A DNA stretch of 64,000 bases from NCBI RefSeq assembly GCF_014805625.2, contig NW_023998471.1, positions 1,404,875-1,468,874 of the forward strand, written 5' to 3'. The stretch comes from Glossina fuscipes. Taxonomy: Eukaryota > Arthropoda > Insecta > Diptera > Glossinidae. The translations under genes and the position numbers were made by a program. A model generated the notes under the pieces. The model searched no databases, had not been told where the DNA came from, and saw nothing but the letters and a program-made list of their open reading frames with translations. This document shows, one piece after another, positions 23,001-36,245 of this stretch (within the stretch, counting starts at the first letter, position 1; each line of letters begins with the position of its first letter).

Positions 23001-26000
23001 ATTCGATTCAAGAAAAACTTTATATACAAATGCTGCCCATACGGCTAATGATTCCATTAGCAAAAAGAAAAACAAAGATATATTCGAGTTGAGCAAAGTT
23101 TCCTTTTAAATATGATATATATGCCGTTTTGATAATTATGGGCCAGCTGTTTGGGTGATATGTGCAGTTTTAAAGCAAAAGGGAAAGACACACGACGATA
23201 CAAAAATTTGAAAACTTTAGAATTGCGAAAAGGACAAGATGTAAGGAGTGGCCGCAGCCTAGTGAATGTATGCCAGTCGGTCTTATACCCTTACGGACTG
23301 ACCACTTGATGCACCTGCTATAGCTAGTGAAGATGTTAAGCCTCTAATCTTGATTACAGAGAATATGGACGCATAACTGGTTAGCCAGGCGTAGGAATCT
23401 GAATACCTTAAGGCTCTCGATATACATACATACAAATATGGTTTATTAGTTCTCCAAGGCGCATTTTCATGCTCTACAAACACTAGACAAATGTATTATG
23501 CATATTCCCTACTGTTGGGCGTAAAGGTTAAGAAATCTGCACGAACGCATCTTAGACGTAGTGTATTAAAAATTCACTTCAAGGCAAATATACGTATACA
23601 TATATATATTTTATTTATTATTAATAACTTCTGTGATGGTGAACGTTTTAGGCAAAGTGTTTTTGCGCCAAAAAGATTCTTTGTTTTTTGGAAAAATGAC
23701 AAACTACACATGAGAAATGGTTATTCACAAAATCAATTTGTGACGGCTTGGGTTATCTAATGAAAAGAAAACAGTATTCTGGAAAAGAAAACAACAAAGT
23801 TACTGAAACACTTCTTTAAATCTGTGCAAACAAAATTCATTAGTTTTGCAACTTCTTAGTTGGCTATACGGTATATAACTGCGTAAGCGTAAAATTGATT
23901 TTCTGAATGAGTGAAGAGCAACTAGCCTGAAGGCTATGAGCTATGATGTTTTCCTTTCCTCCTCAGAATTGATAGTTGAAAACGTGTCATTTTTCTAAAT
24001 AAAATGACTCGACTCAATGATTTCGTCTTCTTCTGTGGACAGCTGATATTTTCTAAAATACCTCAATATCTACCCATAGTTTTTATGTCAGTTTTTAATT
24101 TTGTTATTGCTTGTTTGCAAACATTGATATTTTTCATTAATCTTAAGTTGAAAAGTTTTCTCTTTTAACAAATTATTGGATACGGTACAGATTGTTGTGA
24201 TAGACACGAAAGAGTGGCAACCTATTACGACATAGTTTTTTTTGTTAACATTTTAAACATGCAAATAAATGAATTTCACTCAAAAGAAAAGCGAAATGTG
24301 CTTAACTCCTGGTGAAGGCGTAAAATTTAAATGGAATAATTCCTTTGCAAAATTTTCTGCTATCAGTGCGTACGCGGAACCGATACTATATAAGTTTAGT
24401 GAAAACATTTGCCTCTGTAGACAAATAATACTAGGCTTAAGGCGCGTCAATTCGAGAGTTCACTTATTTCTGGTCAGTCTTGAATGCTTGTAAAGTATCC
24501 ATTAAGTCAATCTCGAAGATTGCCAAGTTTCCCTTGGCTAGCGTTGTTCAAGTCGGATTGTCGACTATAAGTTAGCAAAAAAAGTATTCAAGTAAATACA
24601 CTGAATATCAAGAGTACAGATATACAATTGGACAATAAATAATGCGTTTTCTTTCCTGTTTCTTTTCTAAATTATTTATATATTTAGCAATGTCCGTCCG
24701 TCTGTCTTTTCTTCTATTTGTCGGTTTTTATTAGTAAATAGTGAGGCGGAAAGCTGCAAATTTTCAATTTATTCTCTTAGATAAAAACTATAGAGCTGAA
24801 CTGACCCCGATCTGACTGGGAAATACAACAACAATGTTAAAAAAAAAACTTCAGGTTAAGGAGAACAAAAAATTGCAATTTATTTTCATATGTATTGAGT
24901 ATATATTCAATTACCATTTATAAATTGTCGAGCGGCAGCATATGCTAATCTAAAACGTGATTCACGTGTGCAGCGCAGACACCAAAAATGTTCAAGTCTA
25001 CTCAGCTCATTATCATGTCAGCAATTAACACAAGTTTTTCGCGCCTTAGCGCAATATATTTGAACCCCGCGAACCCTTCGTCGCTTTAAAATGCCTAATT
25101 ATGTCAATGTGAAAGACATACAACCACGTACACTGAGTGTTCAATTTTGCAAAAGCATATCGCTTCCCTTCAGCAAGTGCATATATGTAACTCTTCAAGT
25201 CTGCACTTTAATGAAAGAAGACTTAAAAAGAGTTAAAGGTTAATGTACACAATCATGCGTTAATATTTTAGGTGTTGTTCACGTCAGCCTTACAGTCTTA
25301 AACGATCGTTCGTATTTTTCTTTATGATAGTTTATCAACGATGACACTTTCAATAGCAACAACGGTCGGTTCGGCATAGCCATTACATTGATGATGAGCA
25401 CTTGATGAGGCAAATGCTTTCAAATCATTACCTTTTAGGTAAATACTGATCTTTAGCTTTTGAATGCTAAGCAAATATTTGTTTATTTTCCTTGAGCATC
25501 TTTTCACTCTTTATCCAAACGGACGAAACTCTTTATTTGTTAACAAGAGTCTCTTCAATACAAAAACAAAAAAAAATTCCGCTTGTAAACCTTTGTGTTT
25601 TCTGTTGGTTATGTGATTAAAAGAAGAAAGAGACAATAAATAAATAAATTTAAGAAAAAAAAAAAAACAACATCCAAAAGCCGACGGGTGCGCAAAGTAA
25701 ATAATAGTTTCATTATGTTGTTGTTAATGATAATGTGTATTTGTCTTGATCAAGTGTTGTTTGTATATATGTGCCTAAACATACGTAGATACATTCAATT
25801 CAAGTCAATACGTACGCGTATTATGCAGGCCACCACCAAAGATGCTAAACGTAAAATAATGGGTTTTTTTGTTTGCAGTTCGTCATCCGAAGTGTGATTG
25901 TTTGCATATGTACTATAGATGCAGTATAGTGAGATAACCAAATATGTATACCTTTTAAATTGAGATTTACAGGCACTAAAATAATTCATACTCTAACAGA

Positions 26001-26454
26001 AGGAGCAACCAACCTATATAGCGCTTTAAAATTTATAATAATATTTAAGTAAAATATAAAGGCTTAGAGACCAATGCGGATGTTATAGCAGTAAAAACTT
26101 AAAAAATTTGAAAAGTAATTTCCGCAATTAAGCCTATAAGTCCGTGCAATTCCATCATCGTAATCAAGCCAAATGAAGATGTGCATTAAAGACAAAAACT
26201 GCCCATAGATAGCTTGACTCTGAGAGGTGAGAATTCTTCCTCGTAAATTGCATTCTCTCTCATAGAAGAGTGGCATTACAATAAGCAAACCGCTTTAATT
26301 GTGAACTAACGTGCTTTGGTCGAATGAACCAGTTGTCTTGAATTGATTCTCGCCAGCTAAGTCTGAAAATCACCTGAATTCTCCTTAAAAGCATAATGAA
26401 AGTTTATTTATATCTTCGTGCACATGTACGTAGCTATAAATTTAAAAAACATTA

Positions 26455-26700
26455 AAATGGGTTAAGTATTAAATATCCTACACCAGTTCGCTTAATGGAT
26501 CTATTGATGCAAAGATGTTTCAAAACAAGGCTCCGTCCGTCGGCATACCATGTTTCATCGGAATATCTCTAAAATTGCGAGTTTTACGTTGAACAAAACG
26601 CGAATAGACGGACAGATAAATTAAGATCGATTAGGAAAACGATTCAGCAAGTGATTCTGATCAATCGGTGTTATAAAAGATGGGTCTAACTCAAGTCTTT
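26455..26700 (-). repeat. Dispersed repeat family, minus-strand copy
   Basis: Read on the minus strand it has TAGACCCATCTTTTATAACA, a CAGAATCACTTGCTGAATCG block, CTGTCCGTCTATTCG, CGCAATTTTAGAGATATTCC and a GGTGTAGGATATTTAAT end, in the same order as the 14.85 kb and 32.7 kb copies. Confidence 0.6.
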
Positions 26701-28340
26701 CCGGATCTGCACACATTCCATGTGTCGCAATTGGTATAGGGTGTAATGATTATCTTCTAATTGTCCCGTTGACATGCCTGTAATCAGTACAACGTAAATT
26801 TTATTTCTCTTCAGTTGGCAAAAAATTTTGTTACTAACACAACCTTCTATACGGCCCAGAATAGTATATTTGATCGATAACCGCTTTCCTATGAAGGCTA
26901 TTAGCAAACAATACTTCGATTTTGTGGCTTTCTTCCTTTTTTTCTTATTGCGAGCACGTGTCACGTTTAGTATTGAACGATAGTAGTCAAGTATATGAAT
27001 TGAATTTCAGCGCTTTATCCCAGCTTTAAATGCTCATTAGCAAACAGAAGACCGAAAGCGCAAGACGTCACTTCAATTTTCGCGTAAAGAGTTCTCCTGA
27101 TATCGGGAACAGTATACAGTCACTTTGAAACTGTTAAAATTTGGTAAGCAAATTTATTCAAAGTAAAAGAACTTATTCTTATCCGTTTGGCTACGAAAAT
27201 CGAGGAAGATTAACGAAAGGTACTCTTCAGTAAGAACGAGTTCAGTATGGGCTTTGAAACGGTTGGATGTTTAATCGGATTATAGTTTTTGAAAAATGTT
27301 GCTGATTCGACCGCTAATGTATTCACCGAGTTTTTTCGGCATGAAATTGATGCTATGGACGATGTGTGCTTGCAGCGGTACGGCTCCACCTGTCGCCCAT
27401 GATGTTTTTCGTTGAAACGTATCTTTTTCATAGATATTTTAAAAGGCCAATGACAAAACTTGGATATTCCCGCGCTCTAGCTATAAGCATTAAAGAATTT
27501 AGAGGCAATGGTGTTTTAAGATTATTTCTTTTTGTGAAACTATTGGAATCTCATTTGATGTGAAACGGTTTTAAAAATGCCTGAACTGTGCTTTAAAGTA
27601 TTTTTTACTTAAGTGTGAATTCGTGTCTTTCGTGGCACTGGTTAAGAAAACAGGGTACGATAAGCAGAGTATAAATGCAACAAGTGTCGGAAATCCTTAG
27701 GTTGGTGGAAAAATTGTGCTGCATCTTGAACAGCAGATTTAAATTAATTACACATCGACAGTTCCCCTAGAAGTAATTTCGATAAGAATGCATTGATATA
27801 TATAGTTTGAAAGGAGCCCGAATTAAGGTCTTCCATGCAAAGGTTTTCTTGCTTTGCTGCAATAGTTGTAGTTGTTTGTTTGGTACTAATATGATATGAT
27901 AGAGTACGATTTCTTTTTTGGATCATAAAGTTAAATGTTTTTGCGTTCCACGGCTGTAAGCAGATTAATATTCTAGTCACAATTACATAGGCTATTCGCA
28001 AAGGCGAGAAACTCTTATTAGTGAAGATAATGGAGAACCTCTTATTAGTGAAGATAATATCAAAATATTATTATTCTTTTAAATTATCGATACTTTCAAC
28101 CCAATTTTAACTCAGGTGTGTATTTTTTTTTATAAGAATATGTGCCAAGATCGTTCAGTCTCGCAGTAAGCGTTATAACATGTAAAAATTTGGCATCGCC
28201 GGATCTTCTACTATCTATCTAATCTATTTATTAGTTACGGCCAACACGTTCTTCCACGATTATACAAATCGTTCTCAATCAAGCTGTAAAAAGATTTAAA
28301 AGCTTTACTCTAAGTCAAGATATTTAATAAAGTATCCAGT

Positions 28341-28376
28341 AGAGGAGAGAAAGAGAGAAAGAGAAGGAGAGAGCGC
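28341..28376. repeat. GA-rich tract
   Basis: About 36 bp of GAGGAGAGAAAGAGAGAAAG-type sequence in hh intron 1. It contains several GAGAG cores, possible GAGA-factor sites. Confidence 0.7.
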
Positions 28377-30129
28377 AGTTAAATTCTTTTCCGCCTTTTC
28401 CAATTATTAGATGTAAATGCCTTTCTAATATAACACTGCAATGAATCATTATTGAAAATCGACTATCAAGTCAGCGGACTTGGACTCAATTTCAATTAGG
28501 CTCGACCACACTTTAATTATGATTAGCACGTGGCTGCAGCTACAGCGAATGCTGCATCGTTAAAATCAAAATACTTACTATGCGGTCATACATATTGTCC
28601 AATTTAATAATCGTCCCTCTTAAGCCGTTTCATTCTTACTAAGCATCGCCGTATACCTAAAGCGTTCGCTTTCAGAACCATCTGACTGATAATTCGAAGA
28701 ACTCAAACTATTGAAAGACGCGAGAAACTTTTCCTCCAACCTAATAGATAGTGCTTATTGAAAATTTGTCCTTAAATCAACTTTTCAGCTTTTTTTCTTT
28801 TTTACTACAATTACTGAAAAGTTAGCAAGCAAGATAAGTCCGCACAGATACTTGTATGCATTTTCACATAAATACGTGAATACGCGGTTATGTGCCATAA
28901 ATACATAGCTCCTCTTGTACTCTCTGCGTACTTATAAATGATTTTTACCATTATTGCTTATTGTGGCTATTACCATTTGAGTGTTTAGCGTTGGTAACAT
29001 AAAAATTTTGATTGCTCATATGATTTTACTATGAACGGTACGGTCATCATCATTAGCTTATAAGCGGTCAGAGAAATGAAGACGATCAACGAGTTCTACT
29101 AAAATGACAACAATAATATAATTTTTCGCCAATATTGCTTAAAGGATAAATTTTTTTTCTTTTTTTTTTCGAGTTATGCGCTTTAAGAGGAGAAGACATT
29201 GCTCTTCCTGACGATCTCCGACAAAATTTATCATCATCGTTTTATTGCCTGTATTATACGCGTCGTTCTGCTATTAATTTTAACAATTAAAACAAATCAC
29301 TAAAGTTGAGATAAGAATAACAAAAACAAAAAAAAAGAGTGATTTTAAGAGATTACCACGTTGTAAACAAATGTAAATTTATTAAATGATTATTTACGAA
29401 TATTGATGGGTGTGTAGATTTTAAGTTCAAGCTTAACATTACCGACTAGACAGGTATACTAATTATATCATTTCGTTTGTAATATCAGGAAATAGAATTA
29501 AAACAGTTATATAATAAGATGTACATATCTGTATATTTGTGTACACATCTGAAATCTACGCTATTCACCGTCTAAATAAGTACACTGAACTCATCAGGAC
29601 TTGAAAGAAACAAACACTTCTTCATTTTTCGAGTCGCCATTATCTTCGCTGAGTTTGAAGAATGGCCGAAAGCAAACGACGAATAGGTCGGTCGCGCAGC
29701 GACTCTTGAATATCCGATGAGGAAGTCCCAAAGTGTCTGCCGCATGCACGGTGCGATTAAACGCAAAGACAAAAGCAGTAGAACACGATAATTTAGTCTT
29801 ACTACTATTGGATTACTTTTGCATATGTGTGTGTGCATCGATTTCCCTAAAATTCTTAGTCAGTTTAGCTGTGTTCATTTTTCTGTCCAAAAGTCAGCGA
29901 ACGTCGGATATCACATTAATGACTGCAGACCCGGTTTGACTGATTAATTTGTGAAAGATTCAAGCACATGATTACATTAAACAAACATTGCAACCTACTG
30001 CCAGTCAGTATGAGATTTCGAAAATCGAAAATTCGCAATTCCCATTCCAATTATTAATTAATTTTTTATATATTTGAAAAGTTTGAGTAAAGTTTTGTTA
30101 CCTAAACCGGGTATTTCAAGTTGGTACGG

Positions 30130-30405
30130 ATGGAGGCAACACCCAGAACAAATTAAGATGGACTCATTATTATGCCAAGTAGTTTAGAACCACTTTCTGA
30201 ATCGATTTAAGTTTGTATCTCCGTCTGTTCCTTCTGTTCTCCTGTGTTCAATTTACTTCGCTTTTTTCTTTTGGTTCAAGGACAAACATTTTTAGAGATG
30301 ATGCGGATCGGACCACTTTTTCGGCCACTTCCCATACAGTGTCTAATTTGTAAAGTCGTGTAAAGTTGTGTAAATAATTGTAGGACGTGGCCCATCCTAG
30401 TGTTG
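30130..30405 (+). repeat. Dispersed repeat family, plus-strand copy
   Basis: Blocks in order: CACTTTCTGAATCGATTTAA, CTCCGTCTGTTCC, AAGGACAAACATTTTTAGAG, GGATCGGACCACTTTTTCGG, CCACTTCCCATACAGTGT, TAATTTGTAAAGT and ATTGTAGGACGTGGCCCATC. The second half matches the 12.9 kb copy well. Confidence 0.65.
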
Positions 30406-30515
30406 ATACTTTGTTTTAACTGAAAATAACTTTTTAAAATATATATTAACAACTATAAATAAACAAAAAATCCTTTCTTTAAATATCATTTTTCTAAGTT
30501 GATGCAATCAAGAAA

Positions 30516-30725
30516 TTAGTTCGCTCGCGTATCCAATTTTAATTGTAAAGTTTTTTCAATCAAAATTTCTTTAGTCATCCCATAAGGCACAGAACCCGCA
30601 AAAAGTAAAAAATACCGTAGAAATTTGGTAGTGCTTTTGACACCTTCCTGAAATTCTAAAGCCAATAAAAATGTTTCTTCCGAAATAGATTTACTAGACA
30701 AATTCTTAACTACGACAAGTTTACC
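30516..30725 (-). pseudogene. Isolated coding-like fragment, possible ZIP-transporter-like remnant
   Basis: An open minus-strand segment of about 69 codons bounded by stops, with protein-like composition and two hydrophobic stretches (ETFLLALEFQEG and LRYFLLFAGSVPYGM). The pattern of a polar helix followed by a small-residue Pro-Tyr/Leu-Gly-Met turn recalls the transmembrane IV-V region of ZIP metal-ion transporters, but this is a memory-based impression. No exon partners or splice sites are evident, so a retrocopy fragment or a chance frame are both possible. Confidence 0.25.
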
Positions 30726-32287
30726 TCAGTCAATCATAGGCGGCTTGGATAGTTTGAAACGTTTGAAGCTTAACAATGCTAACAAGGACAAGGACGGCCT
30801 GCGCCGTTAGATATGAGTTGAATAAAGAAAGTGTGCATTTTGATCCCTTAAAAATCTGATATTGCTTAAAACAACTTAACGTTCTCTTTTACGTATATGT
30901 ACAGAGGGCCCTGCCCAGGGGGTTCACTCTTTCACGTTTAATTTAATTCCAAAGAAATATGTAAACAGTTTTGCTAAAACAATGTAAAGCAAGGTAATGG
31001 ATATTTTAAAGCTTCTGGGCAAATTGACGTAATGCTTATGGCTTATGCTTGGAAAGTACTTAGTAGAGAAAGTGAAGTAGTTTGGTAATGATATAAAGCA
31101 TTACTTAGGTCTTTCTTAAGGCGTAGGTATTTAAAGAAAAATCTACATCTATAGCGTTAATCCTTTAGCAGAGAATTAACGCACACTAACTTTTTCATTC
31201 TATTGGTAAAAAAAAAAAAAATCTCGCCAGTAAATTCTATACGTTGTCTCTTTACGATTGAAGCAATAAGGGAGTGGGACACACCTACTTCCAGCATAGA
31301 ATGTCAAACTAAATTGCCAACGTGGACAGACATAACTAAGTCAGAAAGTCAAGCACATTAGTTATATGTATACATATATATATAATGTGATAATAAGAAG
31401 TTTTTGGCACGGAAGCACGCCAACAACCTTTGGTCGCGAAAACAATTTAACTCCGAGCTCCAAGCTCTTTGAGGACCGCACTGATAATATCTGTAAGGAG
31501 ACGTTTGATCGCTGGGAAAAGCTTTTCTTAAATACGTCAAACACAAATCCACAAAAAAAAAAAAATTGAAAACAATCAGTCCTTCTTGAAGGAAAACCAC
31601 TTTGTGCACCTTATTTATAAAGGATTTCATAATCCCATTGCGGAATTATCGATGCAATGACTTAACAAACAGTCTTTTCTGTACGTTAATTTATCCTATC
31701 CTAGCCGATGATTATAATTTATTGCGTCTCACATAAGAGTATCCACGATTCGTCGTGTGCATTTTTAGGGTACGCATGTAGGTACACGGATTACTTAATG
31801 TTGTACAAATTGTGTCTATCGTGATTTAATCGATCGATCGTAAATATTGCTTAAATAAGTAAATGTTTGTTGAAAAATTACATACTTCCTCAGTTGTAAG
31901 TTTTCGCTTCCGTTAATGATAAAAATCAGCAAAGGATGTAATGTATCTGATTACTTAGCTTTATAGTACATAATTTAATTCACCTTTTTGGTGTGTGACT
32001 AAAATTTTTGCCGTTTGATTATTCTTTACGTTTACGCATGTATGTGTTTTCCTTTATATATATGTGTATATATATATAGCATATTCGTAATCCTACACCC
32101 CTTTCGGACTTTTGAACTGTGTCAATAAAACTTGGTTTTAAGCTAAGGGCGCTAAGTTCGCTTTTTTGTGGTTTTTATGTTGAAGTAATTCGAAACCATT
32201 TCTTTCAAATCCACAGACTGAATACACATTTTTAGGTTGCACGTTGCCTTTATTTGTTGGAAAGTGCAAGAGTATAACTTCGTAATA

Positions 32288-32405
32288 GACTCTAATATGT
32301 ACGCATGTATGTATATATCTACTTATATATGTATGGATGTATGTATGTGTATATATATATATATATGTGTGTGTGTACGTGTACATATATATACATATAC
32401 ATTTG
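32288..32405. repeat. ATGT/TA/TG simple repeat
   Basis: GCATGTATGTATATA, GGATGTATGTATGTG, a TA run, a TG run and a CATATATATACATA end. Low-complexity open frames on both strands arise from it. Confidence 0.85.
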
Positions 32406-32699
32406 AACACTCAAAGGAATTGAGTTTTTTGTGTTTTTTTTTCCAATTTCACAATTTTTTGAAATGTAATATTAAATGCTTTACCACATTTGTGGCACAG
32501 GGTCCAGGGATAAATGGCGCGGATAGATGTTTGGATTGAAATCAAAGTGGACGGAATCACAGCTTTCGCAAACCTGCCTATTTGCAAATCGTCTCATCTG
32601 TGCTCCTCTCGGAAGGCATTTGCACAAGAAAATATAAAGTAAAACAGCGGTCCATCGCGCACGATTAAATACCGTACACAGTGCAGTTATGCAGGTAAC

Positions 32700-32935
32700 A
32701 AGCTTTCAAAATAAGAAGTTAAGTGGGGAAGTGGTAGAAAAAATGGTCCGAGTCGAGCCAATTTCAACAGCATTTGTCTTGGGCCAAAACAAGTCGAAAA
32801 ATTGCAACATGGAGCTTGAACATAAAAAAACAAGACGGACAGACGAACTTAGATCCATTCGAAAAGTGAACCTGGATCCATCAGTATAACAAAAGGTAGA
32901 TTTATCGCACGTCCTTCTGGGTGTTGCATACATCC
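32700..32935 (-). repeat. Dispersed repeat family, minus-strand copy
   Basis: On the minus strand: GCAACACCCAGAAGGACG, a TCTACCTTTTGTTATACTG block, GGTTCACTTTTCGAATGG, a TCGTCTGTCCGTCTTG block, TTGCAATTTTTCGACTTG, CTCGGACCATTTTTTC and CCACTTCCCCA. This is one of the most complete copies and links the two half-patterns seen elsewhere. Confidence 0.65.
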
Positions 32936-35149
32936 CTATACGCCACACCATAAATATTGTACGGCATAAACATAAGGAATATAGACGAAAAAAAAGTAAA
33001 GAACACTTTGCCACATTGTCTCCATTTTATGATTTTTGGCTTTTCCTGACGTTCTTTGTTACGAGTAACAATGAAATTGGAAAATCTTTTCACAGAATCG
33101 CCACATTTTATTTTACGTCTTCTCAAGCTTATAACATCTTCTTTAGTCCCCTTTGACGTTTACATTTGTTATTATTTGCTGTTTATTTATTCATGAGAAA
33201 ATTCACGCTTCAATAATCGTTATGTGAAAATGCTAAAAATACTTTTCAATCGCTGAAATAATTATGAAGGGCGGGCCATGCTTCATAACGACCGCGTGTG
33301 AAGAAGTGAAATTTAATGATCGAAAAGGACAAAACGACCATTAGTCGGTTAGTGAAGGGCAGAATTATTTACTTATTTATTATTTAAAGGGATTCGCCTG
33401 CGATTAGCTCACGACAAATATTTTGGGCAAACTCCAGCAATTAGATGTCTCCGTTGTGAGACCGTTCAATGAATAATACTCAAGTCTTCGCTTGATAATG
33501 TTACAATACCGATAAGAAAAAGTTAAGTAATAAAGAGGAACGTAACGAAAGTTTGCGAAAGTTTCAGTTGAGACGAGAATGGATTGAATACTTGGCACAC
33601 TTATCGAGTGGGCACTTGATTAATTCGTAACATATTTTTTTGTGGACAAATGGCAGTGTTTCACCGGTGCAGGAGCACCGATGAAAGAATAGAGTTAAGT
33701 AAAGAGGAGTTATCTGTGCATCTAATGCATATGCAATTGTTCTTCACATTCAACTCATCCTAATTCGCTTTTTATTTCTGGCAAAATAAAAAAAAAAGGT
33801 GATAGGCCATTATGTCCCATTACACTTATTTATCCATCTGTCTTTTCTTTTGTTCCTTTCTTCAGCACTGAGGATATTCAGTCTTCTCAGAACATTTAAG
33901 TATTCACCGTAAACTTGAAATTTAGCGGAATCAAATTACATTTACCCGTATAGCAGTCCTGTAGGTGTCATGTGAAACAATATAACACTCAAAGATTCAC
34001 TTAGGATTTCGGATATGAATTTAAATTTTTGATCTTTGACATATTCAATGTAAGAGCAACAAGCATTTTGATTTTTATAAGGATAGTCCTTCTAAGTTTG
34101 TAGCAAACTTTTTCGCGGAGGATATCTTCTGACAATAGTTTACATAGGCTTGAAGCAGGCCAGGGAAGGGTTATAGGTGGAGAGGAATGGAAAGAGCGAC
34201 TAATGCTTGTGTATGCTTGAATTAAAAGCGGAAACATTAGTCGCGGCGGGGACGATCACTGCTGGTAGGAGCGGACAGTGCAATTGAAGAACAACGAGTC
34301 GCCGCAGCGTGTCGTGCGATAAGCAAGCAATTCCAGGATGAGGTGGTGGGGACGTTGAAAATACCTTGTGGTCCGGGCAAAGTCTCTATTTGATGAACAC
34401 AGCTCTTGGTCCCTGTAGAGCCCTTGCCCTGAACGTACCCATACATAAGCAGCACACATCACAGATTACGTCGCCGATTGAGCATATCAAGCCATTCGTT
34501 CGATGCGGTCGAGGGTCTCCAAACAGCATTTGAGTGCTCCCGTCAGCACATGCGAGTTACAGTCTGATTTTGGCCGTATATGAGTGGTGTAATTGGTGCA
34601 GATTTTCATGCACCACTTTAAGAAACCTAGGCAGTTGTCTGCATCGTTCGACACTCTGAATATATATATTTTTTTTTAACTTACGTTAGCGTCCGGAACA
34701 TCAGCAATGAAGTAATTTTAAAAGAAATCCGTGGATGCTCTCAAGATGTGCTGCTCTTGTCATAAGCACTGTGTATGTACTTGTAGGCGTTTTCGATCAA
34801 TATAGAATTCTAAGCCAATCAAGCCACATGCAGTTATTGCAGAAAAAGTTGTATAAATTGCTTAAACGACTCTAGTTAATGCCTTCAGCCATATTAAAAT
34901 ACACAAAATGAAATTTATGCAAAGTCTTAAAAGAAAGTCTCGCGTATGTTACACATACATTAGATAAAATTTCTGTCTTCCATTCCTTTTTGTACATAAG
35001 TAACCAGCAGGCTCCAATCCTGACCTTTCAAAATAGTTCTTAATTTCGTTTTCACCGAAGGCGTTCGTAATTTCCTCCATTATCGAGTAACAGGTAATAA
35101 AGTGAAGTACATCTTCGACTGCTTGGTGTTTGCAGAGTGCAGAGTCTGT

Positions 35150-36245
35150 TACTTTAATACGTGTCTTTGTGTGCGATTTAATCGCAAAAGTTTCCCTCTC
35201 ATTGCAGATAGTGCAGCTATTAGTTTTGTTGGATATGGATCATTGAAATAGTGTTGCAAACCTCTATACCAACTCATGGGGAAGATTAACTGGATACAGC
35301 TAGGGCTGATATGATTTACGGAAGTCGAGGAACCGTCATACAAATGATAGGACTTATTGAAATTAGAGTCCATAATTCTCAATGGATGGGATAACTTAAT
35401 AAGAACATAATCCCTATTAGCTTAAGACGGAACACTTATGTTCAATCCAGTAAGTAAGCCGTTGAATTCACTTCACCACTAAACGGCTCAATAGTAAAGG
35501 ATACCAAAGCAAGAACGTGCTTCCAGAAGGGATGGCAAATTAATAACTTTCAGACGGCTATCATAGGGAAGTGACATTCGTTGGGGATCCTAACCCAAAA
35601 CCCGCAGCGCAAACCTTAAAAAAGTCCTCTGAAGAGATTCAATAGGTTGAAATTGGTGCCCTACAATCAATGCATATTTAAGAAGGGGTCTTGTTAGTGC
35701 AACCTACATATTTTTACTGACGTAAGGGTCAAGAAATTACTGCGAACAACGTTTAACAAAACTAAGCATACATTTACACTTATTTGCCACAGAAAGCATC
35801 TGCAAATGCAAGCCCAATTTGGAATCGATAAGCCACACTCAAATCGCTGAAGAAGGCAAAATTGTCAGTCTAAATAGCAATTGACAGTAATCGGGATATA
35901 CTTAGTTAGTAATAACTTTTTCAATTTGCCCCGATTTAGAGTCATAGCATTATGCTTGCACGTTAACTCGACAACTCAGCGAGATCGTCTTGGAACATTA
36001 AGACAAATGAATGAACGATCTTGACATCGTTCCTAAACATTCAGACATTTAAAGTTTTTATGTAGGAAGATAGGACATAAAAAAACAGAAAAGAAGGACC
36101 AAAATGTCTACCTGGCTGCACACCCAATATTACATCGATCTTGCTCGCGATCAAAACAACATATTATGTGCGTCCGGTAATGTACGATCTGATTACGTTA
36201 ATCAAGTTAATGAATTTATGATGCATCACGGTTTGATTCATTCCA
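35150..36245 (-). mobile_element. Decayed jockey/CR1-type LINE, RT and C-terminal part
   Basis: Read on the minus strand, one reverse transcriptase can be followed despite stops and shifts. IRSYITGRT and GVQPGRHFGPSFLFF at about 36200-36080 correspond to the palm motif normally ending in G-P-L-L-F. A degenerate FRNDVKI stands where F/YADD is expected (about 36040-36020). Then comes KYALIVGHQFQPIESLQRTF near 35690, followed by LRFALRVLG, LPYDSRLKVINLPSLLEAR and, after several stops, HPLRIMDSNFNKSYHLYD. The order and motifs fit the jockey/CR1 group. There is no RNase H, so it differs from the element at 0.4-3.7 kb. It is inactive, with the catalytic box changed and at least five in-frame stops. 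It sits in hh intron 1 in the same orientation as hh. Confidence 0.75.
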
